DNA from: Natronorubrum halalkaliphilum
Lineage (GTDB): Archaea > Halobacteriota > Halobacteria > Halobacteriales > Natrialbaceae
Assembly: GCF_009834785.1 (NCBI RefSeq)
Contig: NZ_WUYX01000042.1
Coordinates: 11,733-75,732, forward strand
Direction of reading: 5' to 3'
Length of the DNA stretch: 64,000 bases
The notes under the pieces are model-generated. The model saw nothing but the letters and a program-made list of their open reading frames with translations, was not told where the DNA came from and made no database searches. Positions 26,129 to 34,279 of the stretch are shown in pieces (the stretch's first letter is position 1; the number at the start of each line of letters is the position of its first letter). The translations under genes were made by a program, and so were the position numbers.

Positions 26129-28492
26129 ATGACCGGAAGCGACGAAGAACTCGCCAAGGACCTCGGCCTGATCTCGGCCCTCGCGATCGGTATCGGGACG
26201 ATGATCGGCGCGGGAATTTTCGTGCTCCCGGGCGTCGCTGCGCAGGAAGCGGGCCCGGCTGTCGTCCTCTCGTTTATCATCGGCGGCATGATCGCCATGA
26301 TAAACGCGTTTTCGGTAAGCGAACTCGGGACGGCGATGCCGAAAGCCGGCGGCGCATACTACTACATTAATCGTGCACTCGGACCGTTGTTCGGCTCGAT
26401 TTCGGGAATGGGTGACTGGATCGGGCTCGCCTTTGCGAGCGCGTTCTACGCCATCGGCTTCGGCGGGTATCTCGCCGACTTGCTCGACGGCGTCGTCGTT
26501 CCGATTCCGGGACTCGGCGAATTCGCGCTCCTCCCGACCATCGCGCTCGGTCCGCTCGTCCTCACCGAGATTCAGATCGGCGCGGTGCTCGCCGGAACCG
26601 TGTTCGTCGGCGTCAACTACATGGGCGCAAAGGAAACGGGTGGTATCCAGACCGCCATCGTCACAATCCTGCTCGGCATCCTCACGATCTTCGCCATCGT
26701 CGGCTTCTTCTCGTTCGACTGGGGAACCGTCACCGTCGACGGCAGCTACACCCCCGAGGGGACGGCGGCGATCCTGCCAGGTGCGGCGCTCGTGTTCGTC
26801 TCCTACCTGGGCTACGCAAAGATCGCGACGATCGGAGAGGAACTCAAGAACCCCGGCCGAAACCTCCCCATCGCGATTATCGGCAGCGTCGGTATCGTGA
26901 TGGTCATCTACACGATCCTCGTCGGCCTCCTGATGGGGCTGATCCCACACGAGGAGTTCTTCCTCGAGACGGTCGAGAACGCGCCGATGTCCTACGCCGC
27001 CGAGGTCGTGTTCGACTACCAGTTCGCGGTCGTCGGCTTCGAGATTCCGATTCTCGGCATCGGCGTGACGTCGATCACGCTCGCGGCGCTTCTCGCGACC
27101 GCCTCGAGTGCGAACGCCTCGATTCTCGCCTCTGCCCGAATCAACTTCGCGATGGGCCGGGACAAGATCGTCACCCCGAAACTCAACGAGATCCACCCGC
27201 GGTTTGCAACGCCGTACCGATCGATCGCCGTCACTGGCGGCATGATCATCGTCTTTATCATTGGTCTCGGGGAAACCGTTGAGATCCTCTCGAGTGCCGC
27301 GAGCGTGCTTCATCTGGTCGTCTACGCGCTGATCAACGCCTCGCTGATCGTCTTTCGCGAGACGAACCCGCCGGAGTACGATCCCGACTTCGAGGTGCCG
27401 TTCTATCCGGCCACGCCGATCGCCGGCTTCGTTCTCTCGCTCGCGCTGATCTACTTCATGGATCCGCTCGCGACCGCGATCAGCGTGGTTTTCGTCGTCT
27501 TCGCGATCGTCTGGTACTTCACCTACGCGCGAACCAAGACCGACCGCGAGGGCATTCTGAGCGACTACATCCTCTCGCGATCCGAAGAGATGCCCGACGC
27601 CGCCGTATCGGCTGCGAACGTCGCGAAACCGTCCAAAGAGGAGGAATACACCGTCGTCGTGCCGGTCTCGAACCCGCGGACGGAATCCCGCCTGCTCTCG
27701 CTGGCGAGTGTCGTCGCGAAAGCGAACGACGGCGTCGTGCAGGCCGTCCACATCGTCGAAGTTCCGGACCAGACACCGCTCGAGGAGGGGTCGGAACACA
27801 TGCGGCGGATCGACGACGAATCCCAGCGGCTGATGAGCCAGGTCCGAGAGAGTACGGAGACGCTCGACGTCCCCGTCGACATCCGGACGGTCGTCTCCCA
27901 CCGCTCGTTCGAAGAGGTGTTCAACGTGGCCCAACGCGAACAGGCCGACACCGTCGTCATGGGCTGGGGCCCCGGCCGTCCGTGGACCGCTGGGCGGGCG
28001 GAACGACCGCTCGACGAGCTCACGCACGACCTGCCGTGTGACTTCCTCGTCTTCAACGACCGCGGCCTCGAGACCGACCGCGTACTGGTTCCGACCGCCG
28101 GCGGTCCCGACTCCGATCTCAGCGCCGAGGTGGCCCGGTACATGCGCGACCAACTCGGCTCCGATATCACGCTCTTGCACATCGTCGACGAGGGTGAAGA
28201 GGCCGAGGGCGAAGCGTTCATGACGGAGTGGGCCGCGGACCACGCCCTCGAGGATGCGAACATCAGGGTCGACGTTTCGGACGATGTCGAGGCGACGATC
28301 GCGGCAGTAGCCAGCGACCACTCCCTGCTCATCCTCGGAGCGACCGAACGCGGGCTGCTCTCGCGGCTGCTCCGTGGCTCGCTTGCCTACAGCGTCGTCA
28401 ACGAAGTCGAGTGTTCGGTGCTGCTGGCCGAACGGCCGACGAAACGATCGCTCCGGGAGCGACTGTTCGGAAGCGGCCCCGACGATGACTGA
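26129..28492 (+). CDS. Amino-acid permease (APC) fused to two UspA domains
   Basis: The 787-residue protein starts with an APC-superfamily transporter of about 12 transmembrane segments. It begins LALAIGIGTMIGAGIFVLPGVAA and has the internal GGAYYYINRALGP typical of the family. From about residue 500 two universal-stress-protein (UspA) domains follow, YTVVVPVSNPRTESRLLSLA and RVLVPTAGGPDSDLSAEVA. Each carries a C-terminal nucleotide-loop-like motif (VVMGWGPGR, LLILGATERGLLSRLLRGS). The UspA parts probably sense energy or stress and regulate uptake. The ATG at 26129 is the first sensible start. Confidence 0.93.
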   Translation: MTGSDEELAKDLGLISALAIGIGTMIGAGIFVLPGVAAQEAGPAVVLSFIIGGMIAMINAFSVSELGTAMPKAGGAYYYINRALGPLFGSISGMGDWIGLAFASAFYAIGFGGYLADLLDGVVVPIPGLGEFALLPTIALGPLVLTEIQIGAVLAGTVFVGVNYMGAKETGGIQTAIVTILLGILTIFAIVGFFSFDWGTVTVDGSYTPEGTAAILPGAALVFVSYLGYAKIATIGEELKNPGRNLPIAIIGSVGIVMVIYTILVGLLMGLIPHEEFFLETVENAPMSYAAEVVFDYQFAVVGFEIPILGIGVTSITLAALLATASSANASILASARINFAMGRDKIVTPKLNEIHPRFATPYRSIAVTGGMIIVFIIGLGETVEILSSAASVLHLVVYALINASLIVFRETNPPEYDPDFEVPFYPATPIAGFVLSLALIYFMDPLATAISVVFVVFAIVWYFTYARTKTDREGILSDYILSRSEEMPDAAVSAANVAKPSKEEEYTVVVPVSNPRTESRLLSLASVVAKANDGVVQAVHIVEVPDQTPLEEGSEHMRRIDDESQRLMSQVRESTETLDVPVDIRTVVSHRSFEEVFNVAQREQADTVVMGWGPGRPWTAGRAERPLDELTHDLPCDFLVFNDRGLETDRVLVPTAGGPDSDLSAEVARYMRDQLGSDITLLHIVDEGEEAEGEAFMTEWAADHALEDANIRVDVSDDVEATIAAVASDHSLLILGATERGLLSRLLRGSLAYSVVNEVECSVLLAERPTKRSLRERLFGSGPDDD

Positions 28493-28685
28493 CCGGTATC
28501 CATAGGACGGGTCTATCGGGCGGTCTTGAACAGTCTCTTGGTTGGTTCAAGTTACACGATGTACCGATGCCGGGTTCGGTGAGTGTTCTTCGAGACATCG
28601 ATCGGCAACTGTCGACCGCCGATCGTCGATAGCCGAAAACAGGCTGCTCGAGAATGGGCTGTATTCCGACGTCAGTGCCGCCGCG

Positions 28686-29240
28686 TTAGCGCTCCAGCCG
28701 TTGGATCAACGCCTGCCGGAACGTCCGCGGCGCGCATTGTTCGCTGCGAGCCATCACGACCGTCCCGTCGCTCTGCTGAACGATACGCTGTGGGATCGAG
28801 CCGTACAGCGCCTGCGCGACGGTGCTGGTCCCCGTTGCACCGACGATGACGGTATCGTACTCGCTGACGGCATCGACGAGCGTTTCGCGAACGTCGTCGG
28901 CAACGATGACGCGAGCGTCGTACTCGTCGTCTGCCAGTTCCGCGTCCTCGGCGACGGCAGCGATCGTGTCTCGCCCGATCGCTTTCGGATCGATCGGGGT
29001 CTGCTCGTCCGTGTCCTCGTCGCCGCCTTCCGCCGGTGACGATTGGACGTTCAAAAGCGTCACCGTACTGTCCGCGAACGCTCGCCGGAACTCGCCCGCT
29101 CGTCGCGCGGACGTTGCGGCGTGGGGACCGGTACCCGCGAGCGTTACGATGTTCCCCGGCGATTCGGACGGGTTCTTGACCAGCGTCACGTCACACGGGG
29201 CTCGCTCGAGGAGCGGAGCGATCGTCGATCCGAAGAGCAC
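28686..29240 (-). pseudogene. 5'-truncated UspA-domain gene
   Basis: The reading frame (184 residues from a GTG) starts inside a UspA domain: VLFGSTIAPLLERAPCDVTLVKNP is the end of one domain. A complete second UspA domain then follows (GNIVTLAGTGPHAATSARRAG to TVIVGATGTSTVAQALYG). The first domain, and any transporter part, are missing. On the other side of the break lies the end of trkH on the opposite strand. It may still be translated but is a remnant of a longer gene. The homologous frame seems to reach about 29258. Confidence 0.75.
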
Positions 29241-29258
29241 GTCCCGACGGCGGCGTTC

Positions 29259-29387
29259 GCCGGTCCGGAGATGCCCGAGGTGGCGAAGGTCATGCTGATC
29301 TTCAACATGTGGATCGGTCGCCTGGAGATCATCCCGGTCGCGGTGTTGCTCGGTGTGACCTTCCGGTCACTCAACCTCTACCGATAG
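29259..29387 (+). pseudogene. trkH: 3' remnant of a TrkH potassium transporter gene
   Basis: The last 42 codons read GPEMPEVAKVMLIFNMWIGRLEIIP and then VAVLLGVTFRSLNLYR, ending in TAG. The segment IFNMWIGRLEIIP is the conserved final transmembrane helix of TrkH/KtrB channels. No upstream TrkH sequence precedes it; on the other side is the truncated UspA gene on the opposite strand. The fragment sits next to an intact trkA, the normal regulatory partner. Confidence 0.88.
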
Positions 29388-29544
29388 CCCAACAACTGCG
29401 GGTTGCCGTATCGATTTCTCGGCCTAACCGGACAGACACGGGAGCGCCGGCGACGGCTGACTGCGGTCCCCAGAAACGAGTTCCGCACCGATCAGACGGG
29501 TGTCGGACGAACGGGTCCGTATGAACGGTCGACAGGGACGATGC

Positions 29545-30879
29545 TCAGAGCACCGCCGAAACCTCGTCCAGCACGGTCGCGTCAACGAAAAGGACGACGT
29601 GATCGCCGGGCCGGGGAACCGTCGTCCCCCGTGGGGTGACGAGTTCGCCCTGTCGAGAGATCGCGCCGATGACGACGCAGTCGGGAAGATCGGCCATCGA
29701 ATCCGCGATCTGTCGTCCCGTCAGGGCGCTTTCCGCCCCGAGTTCGACCTCGATGACCTCGGCCCGGTCGTGTTCGAGCATCGCGATCTTCTCGGTCTGG
29801 TTGGTTCGGGTGAATCGGATGATCTCCTCGGCGGTCTCCTCGCGAGGGTTGATCGCGACGTCGATGCCGACGGTCTCGAAGAGGTCGGCGTACTCCGTGC
29901 TCTCGATGATCGCGACCGTTCGGTCGACGCCCACTCGACGCGCGAGCAGGGACACAAGCAGGTTCTTCTCGTCGCTGTCGAGGGCGGCGACGACGATATC
30001 GGCCTCGTCGATGTGTTCCCGTACGAGAAACTCCGTATCGGTCGCGTCGTACTCCATCACGAACGTGTGCGGAAGCGCTTCGGCGATCTCGCGTGCGCGG
30101 TCGTGATCCCGTTCGACCAGCCGCGGCTCGAATCCGTGTGCTTCGAACTCTCGAGCTGTCTGGAAGCCGATCTCGCTCCCGCCGACGATGACTACGTCGT
30201 CCGTACTCGAGGTCGTATCGCAAACGGTCGCCATGGCGAACTCCTTGACAGAGGTGGGGCTGCCGATGACGACGATCCGATCGCCGGCCTGAAAGACCGT
30301 CTCACCCTGGGCGACGATCATCTCGTCGCCCCGGAAGACGCCGGCGAACGTCATCGAATCGTACTGGTCGGCGTCCATGACGCGCCGTCCGACGAGCGGG
30401 CTGTCGGCTCCGATATCGAACTCGGCCATCCTGACGAGTCCGCCGGCAAATATTTCGACGTCTTGGGCCTGCGGAAATCCCGAAATCCGGAAGATCGTCT
30501 GTGCAACCAGCAGGTCGGTACAGACCATGAAGTCGACGCCGAACGCGCCCTGGGACCCCTCCCACGTGTTCAACAGCGTGCGCTGGCGGACGCGTGCGAT
30601 CGTAAACGCATCGCTCGCGGTTTTGGCGGTTCCGCAGACGACGATGTTCGTCTCGTCGCTGTCGGTACACGCGACGACCAGATCCGCTCGCTCGAGTCCC
30701 GCCTCCCGGAGCGTCTCGAGTTCCGTCCCGTCGCCCTCGACCGAGAGGACGTCGAACGAGTAGGTGATCTCTTCGGCGACCTCCGAATCGCGTTCGACGA
30801 CCGCGACGTCGTGTGAATTCTCGAGGTTCGAGGCGATCATCTTCCCGACTTGCCCCGCGCCGACGATCAGTACGTACAT
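29545..30879 (-). CDS. trkA: Trk potassium-uptake regulatory subunit
   Basis: The protein has 444 residues and four parts: TrkA-N, TrkA-C, TrkA-N and TrkA-C. The first NAD-binding loop is MYVLIVGAGQVGKMIASNLENS; the second appears near residue 225 (VVIVGGSEIGFQTARE). TrkA binds NAD(H) and gates the TrkH/KtrB channel. The preferred start is the ATG at 30879, since the frame upstream to 30957 is not conserved. The partner gene is only a 3' fragment (29259-29387), so this TrkA may serve another channel elsewhere. Confidence 0.95.
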   Translation of the reverse strand: MYVLIVGAGQVGKMIASNLENSHDVAVVERDSEVAEEITYSFDVLSVEGDGTELETLREAGLERADLVVACTDSDETNIVVCGTAKTASDAFTIARVRQRTLLNTWEGSQGAFGVDFMVCTDLLVAQTIFRISGFPQAQDVEIFAGGLVRMAEFDIGADSPLVGRRVMDADQYDSMTFAGVFRGDEMIVAQGETVFQAGDRIVVIGSPTSVKEFAMATVCDTTSSTDDVVIVGGSEIGFQTAREFEAHGFEPRLVERDHDRAREIAEALPHTFVMEYDATDTEFLVREHIDEADIVVAALDSDEKNLLVSLLARRVGVDRTVAIIESTEYADLFETVGIDVAINPREETAEEIIRFTRTNQTEKIAMLEHDRAEVIEVELGAESALTGRQIADSMADLPDCVVIGAISRQGELVTPRGTTVPRPGDHVVLFVDATVLDEVSAVL

Positions 30880-31048
30880 TAGTGGTTGCGCCTCCCGAGA
30901 GCCATTTCGTACCGTCGATTCGAGCGGGAGATCGAAAGGCGTTACGACGCTTTGCATCGGCCGTTCGTTCGATTCTCGTTTCGCCTGCTATCGTAGCCAC
31001 TGGAAGTCAGTGCACACCCGATCGCACGATGGGAACAGTGTCTGCGGG

Positions 31049-31057
31049 ATTTATAAG
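31049..31057 (+). promoter_or_regulatory. TATA box upstream of membrane-protein pair
   Basis: ATTTATAAG is centred 28 bases before the ATG at 31081, as expected for a leaderless transcript. This favours 31081 over a GTG at 31060. Confidence 0.6.
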
Positions 31058-31080
31058 ACGTGAGCCAAATCCATCACGGC

Positions 31081-31746
31081 ATGCAAAACGACGGCACCGA
31101 GCGGAGACCCACTTTCGACGAGCCCGAAGACGTGCTCGAGCGGCTGTTCCGAAGCGGCCGGACCAACGCGCTCATCTCGTGGGTGCTCGTCGGAATTCTC
31201 TGTCTGGTGTTCCTCGAGAGCGTTCTCGATGCCGATACACTGTGGATCGTCTTCGTCGCGGCGACGGCGGCAATCGTCCTCGCTCCGCCCGTCGCCTACT
31301 GGGACTGGCGGATGATGCTTCCGTGGGAACTGCTCGTGGTGGCCTTGCTCCCGATTCTCGTCCGAGCGCTGTTCGGCGGCGAACTCGGAACGTTCGGCTA
31401 CTATCTGTCGGTCGCCGGATTGGCGCTGCTTCTTACCGTCGAGTTCCACATGTTCACCGTCAGCAACCTTCGGCTGAACCATGCGGCCGCCGTCACGTCC
31501 GTCGTCCTGACGACGATGGCCTCGGCCGCCGCGTGGGCGATCGTTCGGTGGAATATGGACAGGCAGTTAGGAACCTCGTTCCTGATCGAACCGGGCGTGT
31601 CACAGGACGCGGCGAACGAGGCGCTGATGATCGAGTTCCTGTGGGTTACCCTCGCCGGACTCGCCGCCGGGGTCCTCTTCGATGCGTACTTCAGACGTCG
31701 CGGTCGTCGTCTTCGCCATCGGCTCTGGCAGGTGGTGCGTCGATGA
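31081..31746 (+). CDS. Small membrane protein, function unknown
   Basis: The protein has about 221 residues with six predicted transmembrane segments, beginning after an acidic N-terminus (TFDEPEDVLERLF). It has no recognisable catalytic motif. A GTG at 31060 would give seven more residues, but the TATA box supports the ATG. The C-terminus is arginine-rich (DAYFRRRGRRLRHRLWQ), which places it in the cytoplasm. Its stop overlaps the next start by four bases (ATGA), so the two are coupled. Confidence 0.75.
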   Translation: MQNDGTERRPTFDEPEDVLERLFRSGRTNALISWVLVGILCLVFLESVLDADTLWIVFVAATAAIVLAPPVAYWDWRMMLPWELLVVALLPILVRALFGGELGTFGYYLSVAGLALLLTVEFHMFTVSNLRLNHAAAVTSVVLTTMASAAAWAIVRWNMDRQLGTSFLIEPGVSQDAANEALMIEFLWVTLAGLAAGVLFDAYFRRRGRRLRHRLWQVVRR

Positions 31747-32372
31747 CGCTCCTCCCGCGCCCCTCGCTGCGAACCCAGCGCCGACTCACTCGCGGGATGC
31801 AAGTGTTGCTGGTCGCGATCATCGGCTACGGCGTGGTCTTCGCACAGCCCAAGGCGGTCATGAACGGCGCTATCGCGCTGGCGATCACGTTCGCTCCGGC
31901 AGTACTCGAGAAAAACTACGATCTGCCGCTCGATCCGTGGCTCGGGCTCTGGATCACCCTCGCGGTCTTCTTACACACGATGGGGTCCGCCGGACTGTAC
32001 GGCGCTATCGGCTGGTGGGACCACCTGACACACGCCACGTCGGCGTCGCTCGTCGCCGGGATCGGCTACACGTTCGTCCGGGCCGTCGACCTCCACAGCG
32101 ATCAGATCCGGATTCCGAGCCGATTCGCGTTCGTCGCCATTCTGATCGTCGTGATGGCCTTCGGCGTCATCTGGGAACTGTTCGAGTTCGGGTTAGACGT
32201 CGCCGCTCAATCGACGGGGATCACCATGCCGCTGTCCCAGCACGGTCTCGACGATACCGTCCGCGACATGATGTTCAACATGCTGGGTGCGATCGTCGTC
32301 GCCACGTTCGGACAGGTCCACCTCTCGGGCGTCGCCGAAACCGTCAGAGAGAGTCTGTTGTCCGCCGACTAG
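31743..32372 (+). CDS. Membrane protein, YjdF/DUF2238-like
   Basis: The 209-residue protein has six or more transmembrane segments. Conserved polar residues include GWWDHLTHATSASLVAGIGY, VIWELFEFGLDV and LDDTVRDMMFNMLGAIVVATFG, which resemble the DUF2238/YjdF family. A longer frame reaches upstream, but the ATG at 31743 overlaps the previous stop and begins TLLPRPSLRTQRRL, a typical positive N-terminus. It forms an operon with the preceding membrane gene. Function is unknown. Confidence 0.75.
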   Translation: MTLLPRPSLRTQRRLTRGMQVLLVAIIGYGVVFAQPKAVMNGAIALAITFAPAVLEKNYDLPLDPWLGLWITLAVFLHTMGSAGLYGAIGWWDHLTHATSASLVAGIGYTFVRAVDLHSDQIRIPSRFAFVAILIVVMAFGVIWELFEFGLDVAAQSTGITMPLSQHGLDDTVRDMMFNMLGAIVVATFGQVHLSGVAETVRESLLSAD

Positions 32373-32743
32373 GCCGTTCTGTTCGATCGTCTCGAACGGC
32401 CTTGTTGAAAGCCTCGACGTTCGATAGGTTTCAACGAGCCCCTAAATACAGGGCGCAAATGTGGTACTGTGTGAGTACCGATCAACACGGAAAGTCGAGC
32501 GGTCAGTACAGAACAAGCAGGTAACGGAGAGACGATCAATCCCTCCGATAGCTGTCAAAGACCGTCTGCTGAATATAGAGGATGAGCCTTATTTAGACGC
32601 AGCGGAGACTGGCTCTAGCGCTTCGTTCTCGAAGTACGAAACCACACCGTGGGGAACTCACTACGGGATTCTGTTCAGTTGAACTGGCTCCTGATCCGCC
32701 CGTTCTGAAGCGTCCAAACAAGGCCCTCAGTCTGTATTCACCT
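32373..32743. other. AT-rich intergenic region left of the IS110 element
   Basis: The stretch has lower GC than the host average and no codon bias like its neighbours. One open frame (32461-32682) is not convincing. It could be the remains of another insertion sequence. I see nothing else. Confidence 0.4.
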
Positions 32744-32926
32744 ATGGAAATTCTGCTGACTGACCAAACCACGCTTGCCAAGATAATTTTTCGGGCGACG
32801 AGGACTTGCTGTAGTTTTCGAGCGTAGAATCGACAGCCGGCGAACCGATGACTACTGAAACAGCTATCAGGCGGAAGACTTCTTGTTAGCGAGAGTAGTT
32901 ACTCACGCTGCCACCAACATGCCAAT

Positions 32927-32948
32927 GAGCGCCGCCGGGGCGGCGCTC
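32927..32948. terminator. Perfect 10-bp stem-loop at the end of the transposase gene
   Basis: GAGCGCCGCC (32927-32936) pairs with GGCGGCGCTC (32939-32948) around a two-base loop. The hairpin touches the stop codon of the transposase. It is a plausible transcription end or mRNA-stabilising structure, or part of the element's right non-coding region. Confidence 0.55.
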
Positions 32949-33945
32949 AGGCACTCACCCCTGGTGGATCGTACACTTCCTCACGGTCCAGCATGTGATA
33001 CATTGAAACCAGCAGCTTCCGGGCGGTTGCTACGATCGCTGTTTTCGAGTTCTTCTTCCGAGCTAACCGGTTGTAGAACCGGCTGAGATACTCGTCTTCG
33101 CACGTATGAACCGCTGAGTACGACGCTTGAACGAGCAACCATCGGACTCGTCCTGATCCTCGCTTCGAGATGCTTCCCTCAAACCGCGAGTCACCAGACT
33201 CGCGGATTATCGGGTTCAGTCCAACGTAACTGACGACCTCTTTGGCCCGGTCAAACCGGTCGATCTCTCCCAACTCCGCGTAAATCGTCAATGCCGTAAA
33301 GTAACTCACGCCTGGAATTGTCATCAGGAGCTGGGTCTCCTTCAGAGACCCAGCCCGTTCCTCAATCTCAGCTTCCAACGACTCCATCTGCTCGGTGAGC
33401 ACTTGAATGAGTTCCAGATACGATTCCAACAACGCATCCCACGGTGCCGGGAGCGAGAGTTCCACCAGGAACTCTCGTCCCTTCACACTCAGTGGTTTTA
33501 CTTTCTGAGTGATCCCGTGATCACTCAACAAGCCATGGATCTTGTTCGCGTACTCGGTCCGGTTCTCGACCAGCTTCTGGCGCCCGCGCACAAGTGCGCG
33601 GGCTTGCCGAATCTCGTCGGTTGGAACGTAACTTTCAGGAACCGATCCCAACCGAACCATCCGAGCGAGTTGTTTCGCGTCAACGCGGTCAGTTTTCTTG
33701 TCTGAGTCAGAGATCAGTTTTAATTCGCCTGGGTTGGCAACGGTCACATCCAGATACTCTGAAAGAGTATCATGGATGTGATAGTAGTTAGTGGTGGCTT
33801 CAAGTGCGGCTTTGGACCCAGCGTACTGCTGGGCGAAGTCGTCGAGGTTCGCGTTTTCGACGCGAACCTCTTCGACGATCTCACCATTTTCGTCCAATAC
33901 TGCGACTTGTGAGTACCGCTTGTGTACGTCGATTCCAATGAACAT
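32947..33945 (-). CDS. IS110-family DEDD recombinase (transposase)
   Basis: The 332-residue protein starts MFIGIDVHKRYSQVAVLDENG, the conserved RuvC-like N-terminus of the family. It continues with AALEATTNYYH and KTDRVDAKQLARMVR, which supply the acidic D-E-D-D residues. The C-terminal Tnp_20 domain has YVGLNPIIRESGDSRFEG and SKRGSGRVRWLLVQASY, which carries the catalytic serine region. It is full length, so the element may be active. A frame upstream to 33987 adds a short non-conserved extension; the ATG at 33945 is preferred. Confidence 0.93.
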   Translation of the reverse strand: MFIGIDVHKRYSQVAVLDENGEIVEEVRVENANLDDFAQQYAGSKAALEATTNYYHIHDTLSEYLDVTVANPGELKLISDSDKKTDRVDAKQLARMVRLGSVPESYVPTDEIRQARALVRGRQKLVENRTEYANKIHGLLSDHGITQKVKPLSVKGREFLVELSLPAPWDALLESYLELIQVLTEQMESLEAEIEERAGSLKETQLLMTIPGVSYFTALTIYAELGEIDRFDRAKEVVSYVGLNPIIRESGDSRFEGSISKRGSGRVRWLLVQASYSAVHTCEDEYLSRFYNRLARKKNSKTAIVATARKLLVSMYHMLDREEVYDPPGVSA

Positions 33946-33968
33946 TGGCCTCACCTTGGAACGCCGGT

Positions 33969-34136
33969 GCGTGAAACAGAGATTCACCTATACGGGCTTT
34001 CCCGACTGCCGCCAGGAGCGGCAGTCGGGCTGTGATGCCCAGGACTCGGCTTCCTACGCACTCGGACCAGTCAGCACCACGTGTTCTCGGACACGGAATA
34101 CAGCTCGGTCTCTTGCGTCCCATACTTGTTTCACGC
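33969..34136 (-). ncRNA. Candidate bridge RNA of the IS110 element
   Basis: The non-coding segment directly upstream of the recombinase is closed by a perfect 10-bp inverted repeat, GCGTGAAACA (33969-33978) and TGTTTCACGC (34127-34136). It contains a strong 11-bp hairpin CCCGACTGCCG (34001-34011) and CGGCAGTCGGG (34019-34029), and a shorter CGTGT-TCTCGG-ACACG hairpin (about 34079-34095). At 168 nt its size and place fit the bridge RNAs of IS110 elements (IS621 type), which guide target and donor choice. The guide loops have not been matched to the flanks. Confidence 0.45.
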
Positions 34137-34161
34137 TCTCATGGGATAGCAGAATTTCCAT

Positions 34162-34279
34162 CGAGTCAGCACGCTATTCCTATCACGTTCTGAGGGTTTA
34201 ACAGAGCCTCTCGGGCACGTTTTCTACCGACACGCGCCATCGAGAACGCATAAACGAGTAGAGGGTCTTAGAGACAGCT
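34162..34279. other. Region between IS110 and nop5
   Basis: About 120 bases. No gene is visible. It must contain the nop5 promoter; a clear TATA box is not evident. Confidence 0.4.

Larger units (their letters stand above)
32744..34161 (-). mobile_element. IS110-family insertion sequence
   Basis: The element encodes one DEDD recombinase (32947-33945) on the minus strand with about 200 bases of non-coding DNA on each side. ATGGAAATTCTGCT (32744-32757) is repeated inverted at 34148-34161, giving 1,418 bp between the outer ends. Such subterminal repeats are more typical of the IS1111 subgroup. The boundaries are therefore provisional; the true ends could lie further in or out. It lies directly before nop5, without disrupting it. 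Confidence 0.7.

Noticed and set aside
25952-28321. A 789-residue minus-strand open frame antisense to the permease gene
   Set aside because: It is arginine- and aspartate-rich without conserved motifs and mirrors the GC-biased codon positions of the real permease gene on the plus strand.
32461-32682. A 73-residue open frame in the low-GC region left of the IS110 element
   Set aside because: No homologue or motif is recognised, and codon composition is unlike host genes. I treat the region as non-coding or degraded.
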